The notes below the pieces were generated by a model. That model had not been told where the DNA came from. It saw only the letters and a list, made by a program, of their open reading frames with translations, and did not search any database. A program made the position numbers and the translations under genes. Below, piece after piece: positions 39,868 to 48,446 of a stretch of DNA of 64,000 nucleotides (position 1 is its first letter; each line of letters begins with the position of its first letter). Origin of the DNA: Actinomadura violacea (GTDB taxonomy: Bacteria; Actinomycetota; Actinomycetes; Streptosporangiales; Streptosporangiaceae); NCBI RefSeq assembly GCF_017573465.1, contig NZ_JAGEPF010000004.1, positions 124,001 to 188,000 of the forward strand, written 5' to 3'.

Positions 39868-39897
39868 GTGGTGCAGAGGAACGTGGTGCAGAGGAAC
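39868..39897 (+). repeat. Perfect 15-bp tandem duplication
   Basis: GTGGTGCAGAGGAAC occurs twice head to tail in the 148-bp gap after the NERD-like gene. It falls inside a short open frame starting at 39862 that I do not accept as a gene. Possibly replication slippage. Confidence 0.75.
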
Positions 39898-39978
39898 GAG
39901 CTCCGCGCGCCCCCCGGGACCGGCGCGGGACCGGCGGGCGCGCGGTCCCAGGCCGTCCGGCCGAGGTGGGGCGCGGGT

Positions 39979-40449
39979 TCAGCCGCCGGCGCGTGCGCGG
40001 CGGGCGGTGCGGCGCAGCCACAGCAGTCCCACCACCGGCAGCACCAGCGGGACGAACCCGTAGCCCTCGCCGTACCCGGACCAGACCGTGGCGTCCGGGA
40101 ACGCCGAGCGGTCGACGAGGCTGAGCGTGCCGATCGCCAGCACGCCGGCCAGTTCCACCGAGCAGGCCGTGATGGCGACCCGGAACGACGTCCGGCCGCC
40201 GCGGGCCAGCGCGACCGTCGCCAGGACGTAGACGGCCGCGGCGAACGCCGACAGGGAGTAGGCCAGCGGCGCGTCGGAGAACTGGGTGCCGATCTGCACG
40301 CCCGCGCGCGCACCGGCCGCGAGCGCGAAGATAGCGTAGACGGCGACGAGCAGCCGGCCGGGGCCGCTGCCGGTGCCCGTCCGGACGCGCTCGCCGCCGG
40401 TACGGGCGGCGGCCGGTTCGCCGGTGACGCCGGTGTCGGGCTCAGGCAC
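39979..40449 (-). CDS. Small integral membrane protein
   Basis: 156 residues. A ~30-residue hydrophilic N-terminus leads to four hydrophobic helices (LLVAVYAIFALAAGARAGVQI, AYSLSAFAAAVYVLATVAL, ITACSVELAGVLAIGTLSL, FVPLVLPVVGLLWLRR). No catalytic motif. The GTG start at 40449 overlaps the stop of the upstream small membrane gene by 8 bp, so the pair is translationally coupled. Function unknown. Confidence 0.8.
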   Translation of the reverse strand: MPEPDTGVTGEPAAARTGGERVRTGTGSGPGRLLVAVYAIFALAAGARAGVQIGTQFSDAPLAYSLSAFAAAVYVLATVALARGGRTSFRVAITACSVELAGVLAIGTLSLVDRSAFPDATVWSGYGEGYGFVPLVLPVVGLLWLRRTARRARAGG

Positions 40450-40804
40450 TGCCGCTCCACAGCTGGTTCATTCGGACGATCATGACGGCGACGGCGATCC
40501 CGGCGACCACCAGCACCGCGGACCCCCACCGGGTCCGCTCCATCAGCCCCCAGGCGGCGCCCGCGACCGGGATCAGCAGGACGCCCAGCAGGTAGCCGAT
40601 GAACGTGGCGGGGTGCTTGGGCCCCTCGTCGCCCGACAGCTTGACGAACCCGACGACGGCCTGCGCGGCCAGCAGCAGCTCCAGCACCCCGAGCCCGATC
40701 AGGTCGGGGAGGCCCATCGCCCGCCCGCGCAGCGCCGTCACCAGCGCGTACCCGGCGATGAGCAGCGCCACCACGATGATCGCGGTGGCCAGGACGGTCG
40801 TCAC
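40442..40804 (-). CDS. Small integral membrane protein
   Basis: 120 residues with four predicted helices (VLATAIIVVALLIAGYALV, LIGLGVLELLLAAQAVVGFV, TFIGYLLGVLLIPVAGAAWGL, SAVLVVAGIAVAVMIV). Similar actinobacterial proteins are short, lack enzymatic motifs and often sit next to another small membrane protein, as here. GTG start at 40804; no strong ribosome site. Divergent from the phosphatase gene. Function unknown. Confidence 0.8.
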   Translation of the reverse strand: MTTVLATAIIVVALLIAGYALVTALRGRAMGLPDLIGLGVLELLLAAQAVVGFVKLSGDEGPKHPATFIGYLLGVLLIPVAGAAWGLMERTRWGSAVLVVAGIAVAVMIVRMNQLWSGSA

Positions 40805-40866
40805 GCCCTAGAGAGTACTACCGGCTGTAGAGCACGCGGTCCGGGCAGGGGGCGGGCCGTGGCAGC

Positions 40867-41598
40867 ATGGCGAGCGTGAATTCGCTCCAGTGGCTCAACC
40901 TGACCCGGCACGGTGAGAGCACCGGCAACCTCGCCTACCAGGCGGTCGAGGGCACCGACGCCGAGGAGACGGGGATCGTCGAGCGCGACGCCGACACCCC
41001 GCTGTCGGAGCGCGGCCGGGCGCAGGCGGCGGCGCTGGGCCGCTGGCTCGCCGCGCTCCCCGAGGACGAGCGGCCGACGCTCGTCGCGGTCTCCCCCTAC
41101 CTGCGGACGCTCGACACCGCCCGCATCGCGCTCGCCGAGACGTCCTACGCCCACCCGCAGGACCCGGACGGCCTGCGGATGACCGTGGACGAGCGGATCC
41201 GCGACCGCGAGCAGGGCATCCTGCAGGGCCTGACCTGGACCGGGGTGCAGCGGCGCCACCCCGCGGAGGCGGACCGGCTCAAGCAGCTCGGCAAGTTCTA
41301 CTACCGTCCGCCCGGCGGCGAGTCGTGGGCGGACCTCGCGCTGCGGCTGCGCAGCTTCTACCGCGACCTGGAGGCCGACGCCCCCGGCGGCCGGGCGCTG
41401 GTGGTGACGCACGACGCGATCGTCGTGATGACCCGCTACCTGGTCGAGGGCCTGTCGGAGCGGGAGGTGCTGGAGGTGGAGAAGGAGCCGGTCGCGAACG
41501 CGTCGGTGACGCGGTGGCGGCACGACGGCGGCGGGCTGAGCGCCGTCTGCTACAACGAGTGCGGCCACCTGATCAAGGCCGGTGTCGGCTCCCCCTGA
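40867..41598 (+). CDS. Histidine-phosphatase (phosphoglycerate-mutase-like) family protein
   Basis: 243 residues. The catalytic RHG motif is in LNLTRHGEST (about 13-17). LSERGRAQAAALGRWL, SPYLRTLDTARI and the second His in VVTHDAIVVMTRYL complete the active site. A ~20-residue insert after RHG and the motif GESWADLALRLRSFYRDL are seen in phosphatase members. Substrate unknown; a sugar phosphate or small phosphoester is likely. GTG 40876 is an alternative start. It converges on the GAF regulator with 3 bp between stops. Confidence 0.87.
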   Translation: MASVNSLQWLNLTRHGESTGNLAYQAVEGTDAEETGIVERDADTPLSERGRAQAAALGRWLAALPEDERPTLVAVSPYLRTLDTARIALAETSYAHPQDPDGLRMTVDERIRDREQGILQGLTWTGVQRRHPAEADRLKQLGKFYYRPPGGESWADLALRLRSFYRDLEADAPGGRALVVTHDAIVVMTRYLVEGLSEREVLEVEKEPVANASVTRWRHDGGGLSAVCYNECGHLIKAGVGSP

Positions 41599-41601
41599 CC
41601 G

Positions 41602-43002
41602 CTAGTCGCTCAGCAGCCGGGCGCGGCGGGTCGCGACGGCCGGCCGCCGCGGGTCGTCGTGCGGCAGGACGTCCCTGAGCCGCTCCAGCGCCTCCAGGTC
41701 TCCGCGGCCCTGCTCGGTCTGGGCGTAGGTCCACAGCGCGTCGGCGCCGCCGCGGTCCAGCGCGGACCGGCGCAGCCGCACCGCCAGCTCGTCGCGTTCG
41801 GCGCGCACCGCGGGCGCGTCCGAGCGCGGCAGCAGCTCCCCGTCGTAGAGCCGCACGGCGGCGGCGACGTCGCCCTCGTCCAGCAGCCGCCGGACGGTGA
41901 GGAAGTCGGCGTCGATCGCGCAGTCCAGCCGGTACGGCTTGGCGCGGACGACCCCGCCGAGCTGGGCGCGCAGCCGGTGGATCTCGGCGCGGACCGTCAC
42001 CGGGCTGCCGTCGTCGCCGTACAGGTGCCAGGACAGCCGGTCGCCGCTGAGGCCCTCGGGGTGCAGCGCGAGCAGCGCGAGGATCTCCGCGTGCCGCAGC
42101 GTCAGCGGCAGGTGCGCGCCGTCGAGCCGCGCGGACGGCTGGTCGGTGCCGAGCAGCGCGAGGGTGAGCAGCGGCCGCCGGTCCGGGCCGGGGACGGGCG
42201 CGGCGCCGGACGGCGGCCGCAACAGGTACACCTCGCCGAGCGGCTCGGCGAGCGCGAGCCGCCCGTCCGGCAGGGTGACGGCGCCGCCCTCGGACGGGAC
42301 CTCCAGCCGCACGCCCCGCCAGTCCTCGCGGCCGGCGGCGAGGATCCGGCCGGTCGCGGTGACCAGCACGCCGCCGTCGCGGGGGTGCCCGAGGAACCGC
42401 TCGCGCAGCCGCTCGTCGCGCCGCCGCATGTCGTTCTCCAGCCGGGACTCGGCGAGCCGGGCGGCCGCGGCGACCAGCGCGACCGTCGCCGGGTGCAGCG
42501 CGTCGACGGTGGCGCTGACGTCGATGCAGCCGATCAGCCGGCCGCTGTCGGGGTCGGTGATCGGGGCGCCGGCGCAGGACCAGCGGTGCAGGACCTGCGC
42601 GACGTGCTCGGTGGCGTAGACGTACTCGGCGCGGCCGGTGGCGAGGGCGGTGCCGATGCCGTTGGTGCCGACGGCGCCCTCGGACCAGCAGAACCCCTCC
42701 ATCAGCCCGATCCGCTCGGCCGCCCGGCGCACGGCGGGCGGCCCCTGCGTCCACAGCGCGCGGCCCGCCTCGTCGGTGATCACCATCAGGTGCTCGGTCT
42801 CGTCGGCGACGTTGCGCAGCAGGTCGCGCAGCAGCGGCAGGTGCGGGTCGAGCGGGTGGGCGCCGCGGGCGTCGGCGACGGTGTCGCGGTCGAACACCAG
42901 CGGCGCCGCGGCGACCGCGGCGTCCACGCCGGCGTCGCGCGAGCGCCGCCACGACTCGGTGATCGGCGGCCGCGCCGCGATCGCCTGGTTCTGCACCACC
43001 AT
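41602..43002 (-). CDS. GAF-domain transcriptional regulator (AcoR-like N-terminus, winged-helix end)
   Basis: 466 residues. The N-terminal ITESWRRSRDAGVD is the usual opening of AcoR-type regulators, followed by a GAF sensor domain (VITDEAGRALWTQGP, GLMEGFCWSEGAVGTNGIGTAL, SAGAPITDP-like CAGAPITDPDSG). There is no sigma-54 AAA domain; the C-terminal ~130 residues look winged-helix-like (LTLRHAEILALLALHPEGLSGDRLSWHLYG). In actinobacteria such proteins often control aldehyde or alcohol dehydrogenase genes, none of which is adjacent. AGGGAAAGG precedes the ATG at 43002. Confidence 0.86.
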   Translation of the reverse strand: MVVQNQAIAARPPITESWRRSRDAGVDAAVAAAPLVFDRDTVADARGAHPLDPHLPLLRDLLRNVADETEHLMVITDEAGRALWTQGPPAVRRAAERIGLMEGFCWSEGAVGTNGIGTALATGRAEYVYATEHVAQVLHRWSCAGAPITDPDSGRLIGCIDVSATVDALHPATVALVAAAARLAESRLENDMRRRDERLRERFLGHPRDGGVLVTATGRILAAGREDWRGVRLEVPSEGGAVTLPDGRLALAEPLGEVYLLRPPSGAAPVPGPDRRPLLTLALLGTDQPSARLDGAHLPLTLRHAEILALLALHPEGLSGDRLSWHLYGDDGSPVTVRAEIHRLRAQLGGVVRAKPYRLDCAIDADFLTVRRLLDEGDVAAAVRLYDGELLPRSDAPAVRAERDELAVRLRRSALDRGGADALWTYAQTEQGRGDLEALERLRDVLPHDDPRRPAVATRRARLLSD

Positions 43003-43070
43003 CAGCGCCTTTCCCTGCGGAGACAACCTCGACGGGTTTGAGGATCGGCCCATCGGGCGGGCCTTGCAAG

Positions 43071-43144
43071 CGGTTCGGGGGAACCGGGCCGGGCCGGTTG
43101 CGGGCACGGTGCGTGATCGGGCGGTCGCAACGTGCATGCAACGT
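43071..43144. promoter_or_regulatory. Dyad and 11-bp-period direct repeat upstream of the GAF regulator
   Basis: CGGTTC-GGGG-GAACCG (43071-43086) is a perfect dyad. GCAACGT occurs at 43127-43133 and again at 43138-43144, one helical turn apart. Both lie in the 288-bp region between the GAF regulator and the small zinc-ribbon-like gene, and may be sites for the GAF protein itself. No gene is seen in the rest of the gap. Confidence 0.4.
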
Positions 43145-43290
43145 CGGGGCGCCTAACGTTCCGTCCCGCTGGGAGCCGAGGGCCATCCTGTGGGCCCCGC
43201 CGTCCCGAGCGCGTCCGGGGGGAATGCGCACGGGGCGGCGGGCCGGGCCCGGGCGCGCCGCTCCCGCGCACGAGGGGGGATTGGAGACCG

Positions 43291-43578
43291 ATGCTCTGCC
43301 TGAGGTGTCACCGGGTGCGCCCGGCGCTCGACCGGACGGACTACACCGCCGACCGCGCCCTGCTCATCGTCCGCCGCGGGCTGTGCGGGTGCGGCGCCGC
43401 GCCGGCGCGCCCAGGCCGCCGGCGCCGGGCGGCCGCGCCCGCCGAGACGTCCGGGGGCGTGCCCGGCAACACGCCCGGCCGGCCCTCCGGGCGGACGTCC
43501 GGTGAAACCCCGGGAGCGGGGCCGAAACCGGCGAACAACCCGGAAAGTACATCTCCCGTTTCCCGGCGGTTCGCCTAG
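43291..43578 (+). CDS. Small Cys-containing protein with disordered tail
   Basis: 95 residues. The first ~35 residues hold Cys pairs (MLCLRCHRVR and LCGCG) that could form a zinc ribbon. The rest is Pro/Gly/Ser/Thr-rich and probably disordered. GGAG stands 6-7 nt before the ATG, and the gene is followed 41 bp later by the coiled-coil gene. No family recognised. Coding bias is normal, but short length keeps confidence moderate. Confidence 0.55.
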   Translation: MLCLRCHRVRPALDRTDYTADRALLIVRRGLCGCGAAPARPGRRRRAAAPAETSGGVPGNTPGRPSGRTSGETPGAGPKPANNPESTSPVSRRFA

Positions 43579-43619
43579 AGTTTAAGGAGAATCCACTCGA
43601 CAGCCCCCTGGGGGGAGCC

Positions 43620-44240
43620 ATGACCGTGATCCCGGGTCTCGTCCGCCGCGCCGCCACCGAGGCGGAGCACCGGCTGCGCGCCGGTGCGGGTCTGCTCGTC
43701 AGACTGGGCCGGGACCTGGAACGGTCGGCGGAACTGGAACGGTTCCTGCCCTCCTGCGGGGAGCGGGTGCGCCGGCTGGAGGATACCGTCCGGGCGCAGG
43801 ACGCGGCGCTGCGCACCCGCGAGGAGGAGGTGCGCGGGCTGCGCGCCGAGATGGACTCGCTGGTCGCGCAGCTCAACGACCGGCTGCTGCCGCGCATCGA
43901 CGAGCGGATGGACGACACCGAGCGGGACCTGGCCGCGGTCGCCACCAGCCTGATCCGCACCGGCCGCGACACCGCGGGGCACCGCACCCGGCTGGAGGCG
44001 GCCGAGCGGCGGATCGGCGACCTGCGCACCAAGCTCGCGCAGCTGGAGCAGCGCGCGGGCCTGTGGCGGGACCTGCAGGCGAGCATGGCGCGGCTCGGTG
44101 AGGACGTGGACGCGCTGCGCGCCCGGGCGGCGCTGCGCGCGGCCGAGCCGGCGGCCGCCGAGCCCGCGGTCGCGCCCGTCGCGCCCGTCGCGCCCGTCGC
44201 GCCGGTCGTCACCGACCGCGTCACCGACCGTCCCGCCTGA
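43620..44240 (+). CDS. Coiled-coil protein, function unknown
   Basis: 206 residues. From about 30 to 170 the sequence is a long coiled coil ([29 protein letters not shown] and [20 protein letters not shown]). The tail has a repeated Val-Ala-Pro motif (about 181-194). No signal peptide or membrane helix. GGGGGGAG lies upstream of the ATG. A cell-structure or adaptor role is possible but unproven. Confidence 0.78.
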   Translation: MTVIPGLVRRAATEAEHRLRAGAGLLVRLGRDLERSAELERFLPSCGERVRRLEDTVRAQDAALRTREEEVRGLRAEMDSLVAQLNDRLLPRIDERMDDTERDLAAVATSLIRTGRDTAGHRTRLEAAERRIGDLRTKLAQLEQRAGLWRDLQASMARLGEDVDALRARAALRAAEPAAAEPAVAPVAPVAPVAPVVTDRVTDRPA

Positions 44241-44305
44241 GCGTCCGGCCGCACCGGCGCCCCGGGGGGTTCGGGACGGCTTCGGGTGTTCGGGACAATG
44301 GGGGC

Positions 44306-45355
44306 ATGACCTTCGCCATTCCCGACCCCAAGCGCGGCTTCGCCAGCGACAACCAGGCAAGCGTCCACCCGGAGATCCTCGCGGCGATGGCCGCGGTGAA
44401 CGAGGGGCATCAGCCCGCCTACGGCGAGGACGCCGTCACGGCGCGGCTGCGCGAGGTGGTGCGCGGGCATTTCGGCGCGGCGGCGGAGGTGTTCCCGGTG
44501 TTCAACGGGACGGGCGCGAACGTGGTGTCGCTGCAGGCGATGTCGCGGCCGTGGAGCGCGGTGGTGTGCCCGGAGTCGGCGCACATCGACACCGACGAGT
44601 GCGGCGCGGCGGAGAAGATCGCCGGGCTGAAGCTGGTCACGGTGCCGGCGCCGGACGGGAAGCTGACGCCGGAGCTGGTCGAGCGGTACGCGACGGGGTT
44701 CGGCAACATCCAGCGCCGCCAGCCGTCCGCGGTGTCGATCACGCAGAGCACCGAGCTCGGCACCGTCTACACCCCGGAGGAGGTCGCGGCGGTCGCCGCC
44801 GCGGCGCACGAGCGCGGCCTCGGCGTGCACATGGACGGCGCGCGGATCGCGAACGCCGCCGCCGCGCTCGGCGTGCCGATGCGCGCGTTCACCACCGACG
44901 CGGGCGTGGACGTGCTGTCGTTCGGCGGCACCAAGAACGGGCTGCTGCTCGGCGAGGCCGTCGTCGTCCTGAACCCCGGCGCGGTCGAGGGGCTGGCGTT
45001 CCTGCGCAAGTCGAGCATGCAGCTGGCGTCGAAGATGCGGTACGTGTCGGCGCAGCTCGTCGCGCTGCTGGACGGCGACCTGTGGCTGCGCAACGCCGCG
45101 CACGCGAACGCGATGGCGCGGCGGCTGGCGGACGCGGCGGGCGCGCTGCCCGGCGTGCGGATCACGCAGGACGTGCAGGCGAACACGGTGTTCGCGGTCG
45201 TCCCGAAGGACGCGGCGGAGCGGCTGCGCAAGCGGTTCGCCTTCTACACCTGGGACGCGCGGACGGGCGAGGTCCGCTGGGTGTGCTCGTTCGACACCGC
45301 CGAGGGGGACGTGGACGCGTTCGCGGCGGCGCTCGCCGAGGAGCTGGCCGCCTGA
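44306..45355 (+). CDS. ltaE: Low-specificity L-threonine aldolase
   Basis: 349 residues, fold type I PLP enzyme of the threonine-aldolase/beta-eliminating-lyase family. It opens [16 protein letters not shown], and has [30 protein letters not shown] and the PLP lysine in [18 protein letters not shown] (about 210). It cleaves L-threonine and allo-threonine to glycine and acetaldehyde. GGGGG precedes the ATG; GACAAT just before it could also act as a -10 for a leaderless message. Confidence 0.92.
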   Translation: MTFAIPDPKRGFASDNQASVHPEILAAMAAVNEGHQPAYGEDAVTARLREVVRGHFGAAAEVFPVFNGTGANVVSLQAMSRPWSAVVCPESAHIDTDECGAAEKIAGLKLVTVPAPDGKLTPELVERYATGFGNIQRRQPSAVSITQSTELGTVYTPEEVAAVAAAAHERGLGVHMDGARIANAAAALGVPMRAFTTDAGVDVLSFGGTKNGLLLGEAVVVLNPGAVEGLAFLRKSSMQLASKMRYVSAQLVALLDGDLWLRNAAHANAMARRLADAAGALPGVRITQDVQANTVFAVVPKDAAERLRKRFAFYTWDARTGEVRWVCSFDTAEGDVDAFAAALAEELAA

Positions 45356-45407
45356 CCTGCGGGGCGTCCCGCGCGCGGGCTTCGGGCCGTCCCGATCATC
45401 GGGAGCC

Positions 45408-45419
45408 AAGCGAACGCTT
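45408..45419. promoter_or_regulatory. Candidate TetR-type operator AAGCG-AA-CGCTT
   Basis: Perfect inverted repeat with 5-bp arms and a 2-bp spacer, 62 bp upstream of the thiolase-like gene. Sites of this type are common for TetR-family regulators of acyl-CoA metabolism in actinobacteria. The cognate regulator is not adjacent. Confidence 0.5.
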
Positions 45420-45480
45420 CGTAGGCCGGCGGGTTATCGTGGCCCCGAACTGGATTCGGTATCAGGAGGGCGAGCCCGAG

Positions 45481-46674
45481 ATGACCAACCGCACCTTCGT
45501 CGTGGGCGTGGGCATGACCAAGTTCGAGAAGCCGGGCTCCCGCGACTGGGACTACCCCGACATGGCCAAGGAGGCCGTCGGCAACGCGCTGCAGGACGCG
45601 GGCGTCCCCTACGACAAGATCGAGATGGCGTACGCCGGCTCGATGTACGGGTCGATGGGCCAGCGCGCCCTCTACGAGACCGGCATGACCGGCATCCCGG
45701 TGATGACCGTCATGAACGCCTGCGCGACCGGGTCCAGCGCGCTGTTCCTCGCCCGCCAGGCCGTCCGCGGCGGGCTCGCCGACTGCGCGCTCGCGCTCGG
45801 CATGGAGAAGATGAAGAAGGGCTCGCTCGGCGCGGGCGTCGGCGAGTCGAAGGTCACCATCATCGACCACCACCTGCGCTCGATGACCGCGGGCCGCGAG
45901 TGGGAGCTGGACAAGGCGCCGATGCCGCAGATGTTCGGCAACGCCGGTCGCGAGCACATGGAGAAGTACGGCTCGACCCCCGAGCACTACGCGTGGATCG
46001 GCTGGAAGAACCACAAGCACTCGGTGAACAACCCGTACGCGCAGTTCCAGACCGAGTACTCGTTCGAGGACGTCAAGAACGCCCCGATGATCTTCGACCC
46101 GCTGACCAAGCTGCAGTGCTCCCCGACCTCCGACGGCGCCGCCGCCGCGGTGGTGGTCAGCGAGCGGTTCGTCGACGAGCACGGCCTGTGGGACCAGGCC
46201 GTGGAGATCGCCGGCCACCACATCGCCACCGACACCCCCGAGAGCTTCGCCGACAACTCCTCGATCCAGGTCGTCGGGTTCGGCGTCTCGCAGCTCGCCG
46301 CGCGCAAGGCGATGGACGAGGCGCAGGTGTCGATCGAGGACGTCGACGTCATCGAGCTGCACGACTGCTTCAGCGCCAACGAGCTCATCACCTACGAGGC
46401 GCTCGGCATGGCCGGCGTCGGCGAGGGCCACAAGCTCGTCGACGACAAGGCCACCACCTACGGCGGCAAGTGGGTCGTCAACCCCTCCGGCGGCCTGATC
46501 TCCAAGGGCCACCCGCTGGGCGCGACGGGCCTGGCGCAGTGCGCCGAGCTGACCTGGCAGCTGCGCGGCAAGGCCGGCAACCGGCAGGTCGAGGGCGCCC
46601 GCGTCGCGCTGCAGCACAACATCGGCCTCGGCAGCGCCTGCGCCGTCGCCGTGTACAAGCCCGCCTCCGCCTGA
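45481..46674 (+). CDS. Thiolase-like / lipid-transfer protein (SCP2-type thiolase)
   Basis: 397 residues of the thiolase superfamily. The nucleophilic Cys is in [11 protein letters not shown] (Cys81). The HDCFSANE motif marks the SCP-x/lipid-transfer branch, and [10 protein letters not shown] supplies the catalytic His. The canonical C-terminal Cys loop is absent, as usual in this branch. It probably acts on branched or steroid-side-chain acyl-CoAs in beta-oxidation or aldol cleavage. AGGAGG is 11 nt before the ATG. Single-gene transcript ending at hairpin copy B. Confidence 0.9.
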   Translation: MTNRTFVVGVGMTKFEKPGSRDWDYPDMAKEAVGNALQDAGVPYDKIEMAYAGSMYGSMGQRALYETGMTGIPVMTVMNACATGSSALFLARQAVRGGLADCALALGMEKMKKGSLGAGVGESKVTIIDHHLRSMTAGREWELDKAPMPQMFGNAGREHMEKYGSTPEHYAWIGWKNHKHSVNNPYAQFQTEYSFEDVKNAPMIFDPLTKLQCSPTSDGAAAAVVVSERFVDEHGLWDQAVEIAGHHIATDTPESFADNSSIQVVGFGVSQLAARKAMDEAQVSIEDVDVIELHDCFSANELITYEALGMAGVGEGHKLVDDKATTYGGKWVVNPSGGLISKGHPLGATGLAQCAELTWQLRGKAGNRQVEGARVALQHNIGLGSACAVAVYKPASA

Positions 46675-46689
46675 CCCCGGCCCGAACGA

Positions 46690-46753
46690 CGTTCACTTGC
46701 GGCGTGTCGTCCTCAAGAGAGCCGTTTTAAGGACGACACGCCGCAACTCAACG
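46690..46753. repeat. 64-bp dispersed hairpin element, copy B
   Basis: Same element as at 36008-36071: left arms identical (26 of 26), right arms 25 of 26, 12-nt loops 7 of 12. The single arm change is at 46729. It sits between the convergent stops of the thiolase-like and amidohydrolase genes, so it can terminate both. Confidence 0.85.
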
Positions 46754-46761
46754 CGCGGCGG

Positions 46762-48408
46762 TCAGGCGTCGGGGGCGGTGTGGACGCGGGTCCCGTCGAC
46801 GTAGGTGAGGTGGACGCGGGTCTCGCCGATGGCCGCGGCGGGCCCCGCGAACGGGTCGCGGTCCAGGACGACGAGGTCGGCGCGGTTGCCGGGACGCAGC
46901 GAGCCGGTGTCGTCGAGGTGGTTCACGTAGGCGGACCCGGCGGTGTAGGCGGCGAGCGCGGTGGCGAGGTCGAGCGCCTGCTCCGGCAGGAACGGCTCGT
47001 CCCCGCCGCCCGGCAGGACGCGGTTGACCGCGACGTGGATCCCCTCGAGCGGCGCGGCGCTGCTCACCGGCCAGTCGCTGCCCGCCGCGAGCGTCGCCCC
47101 GGCGCGCAGCAGGTCGCCGAACGGGTACTGCCACGCGGCGCGCTCGGGGCCGAGGAACGGGATGGTCAGCTCGTCCATCTGCGGTTCGTGCGCGGCCCAC
47201 AGCGGCTGCATGTTCGCGGTCGCGCCCAGCGCCCGGAACCGTCCGACGTCGTCGGGGTGGACGACCTGGAGATGCGCCAGGTGCGGCCGGGTGTCGCGCC
47301 ACCCGTTGGCGGCGCGGGCGGCGGCGACGGCGTCGAGCGCCTCCCGGACGGCGCGGTCGCCGAGCGAGTGGAAGTGGACCTGGAAGCCGCGGGCGTCCAG
47401 CGCGGTGACGTACCCGGGCAGCGCCTCGGGGTCGACGAAGCTGAGGCCGCTGTTGGCGGTCGCGCAGCCACAGCCGTCCAGGTAGGGGGCCGTCATGGCG
47501 GCGGTGAAGTTCTCCGCGACGCCGTCCTGCATGATCTTCACGCTGGTGCAGCGCAGCCGGCCGCCGGTGAGCCGCTCCCGCCGCTCCAGCAGATCGGGGA
47601 TCTGCTCCTCGCCACGGGCGCGCGACCACCACAGCGCGCCGACGACCGTCGCGGTCAGCGACCCGTCGGCGGCCGCGGCGGCGTAGGCGTCGGACACGTC
47701 GGGGTAGCCGTCGGACCCGCACACCAGCGCGTCCTGCCAGGCGGTGACGCCGAGGCCGTGCAGCATCTCCTGGGCGCGCAGCAGCCCGGCGACCCGGTCG
47801 TCGCGGGTGCGGGCGGGCAGGAACCGGCCGACGAGGATCATCGCGCCCTCCTGCAGCATGCCGGTGGGACGCCCCTCGGCGTCGCGCTCGATCCGCCCGT
47901 CCGGCGGGTCGGGGGTGCCCGCGCCGACCCCGGCGAGCTCCAGCGCCCGGCTGTTGGCCCACGCGCCGTGGTGGTCGCGGTTCACCAGGTAGACGGGCCG
48001 GTCGGGCACGGCGGCGTCGAGCGCCTCGCGGGTCGGGGTGCCGCCCTCGAAGCTCTCCATCGACCACCCGCCCCCGGTGATCCACTCCCGCTCCGGGTGC
48101 GCGCCGGCGTAGGCGCGGACGCGCCGCAGGTACTCCCCCGGGTCGACGGTGCCGGTCAGGTCGCACTCGCCGAGCTCGATGCCGCCCATGACGGCGTGGA
48201 CGTGCGCGTCCTGGAAACCGGGCAGCAGCGGCCGGCCGCGCAGGTCCACGACCTCGGTCTTCGGGCCCGCGAGGTCGCGGACCTCGTCGTGGCCGACGGC
48301 GGTGATCCGCCCGCCGGTGACGGCGAGCGCGGTGGCGCGGCTGCGCGCCGGGTCCATGGTCAGCACGGGTCCGCCGGTGAACAGCAGGTCGGCGGGCTTG
48401 CGGGTCAT
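46762..48408 (-). CDS. Amidohydrolase family protein (YtcJ-like)
   Basis: 548 residues. The N-terminal metal motif is LLPGFQDAHVHAVMGG (His-X-His). The middle has VKIMQDGVAENFTAAM and FQVHFHSLGDRAVREAL, and the C-terminus AAGSDWPVSSAAPL with the conserved Asp, then LRPGNRADLVVLDRDP. This is the YtcJ/exoenzyme-regulatory-AepA-like branch, which hydrolyses amide or related bonds; substrates are rarely known. GGAGACC precedes the ATG at 48408. It lies 38 bp downstream of an APC transporter, which may import its substrate. Confidence 0.9.
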   Translation of the reverse strand: MTRKPADLLFTGGPVLTMDPARSRATALAVTGGRITAVGHDEVRDLAGPKTEVVDLRGRPLLPGFQDAHVHAVMGGIELGECDLTGTVDPGEYLRRVRAYAGAHPEREWITGGGWSMESFEGGTPTREALDAAVPDRPVYLVNRDHHGAWANSRALELAGVGAGTPDPPDGRIERDAEGRPTGMLQEGAMILVGRFLPARTRDDRVAGLLRAQEMLHGLGVTAWQDALVCGSDGYPDVSDAYAAAAADGSLTATVVGALWWSRARGEEQIPDLLERRERLTGGRLRCTSVKIMQDGVAENFTAAMTAPYLDGCGCATANSGLSFVDPEALPGYVTALDARGFQVHFHSLGDRAVREALDAVAAARAANGWRDTRPHLAHLQVVHPDDVGRFRALGATANMQPLWAAHEPQMDELTIPFLGPERAAWQYPFGDLLRAGATLAAGSDWPVSSAAPLEGIHVAVNRVLPGGGDEPFLPEQALDLATALAAYTAGSAYVNHLDDTGSLRPGNRADLVVLDRDPFAGPAAAIGETRVHLTYVDGTRVHTAPDA

Positions 48409-48446
48409 GAAGGCGGTCTCCTCGGATCGGCGGACGGGACGGTGCG

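Noticed and set aside
39862..40485. Possible gene containing the 15-bp duplication after the NERD-like gene
   Set aside because: It is antisense to a four-helix membrane protein, has atypical composition and no recognisable domain.
43291..43578. Treating the small Cys-containing frame as noise
   Set aside because: Kept as a gene because of a well-spaced GGAG, clustered Cys pairs and position before the coiled-coil gene, though confidence is moderate.
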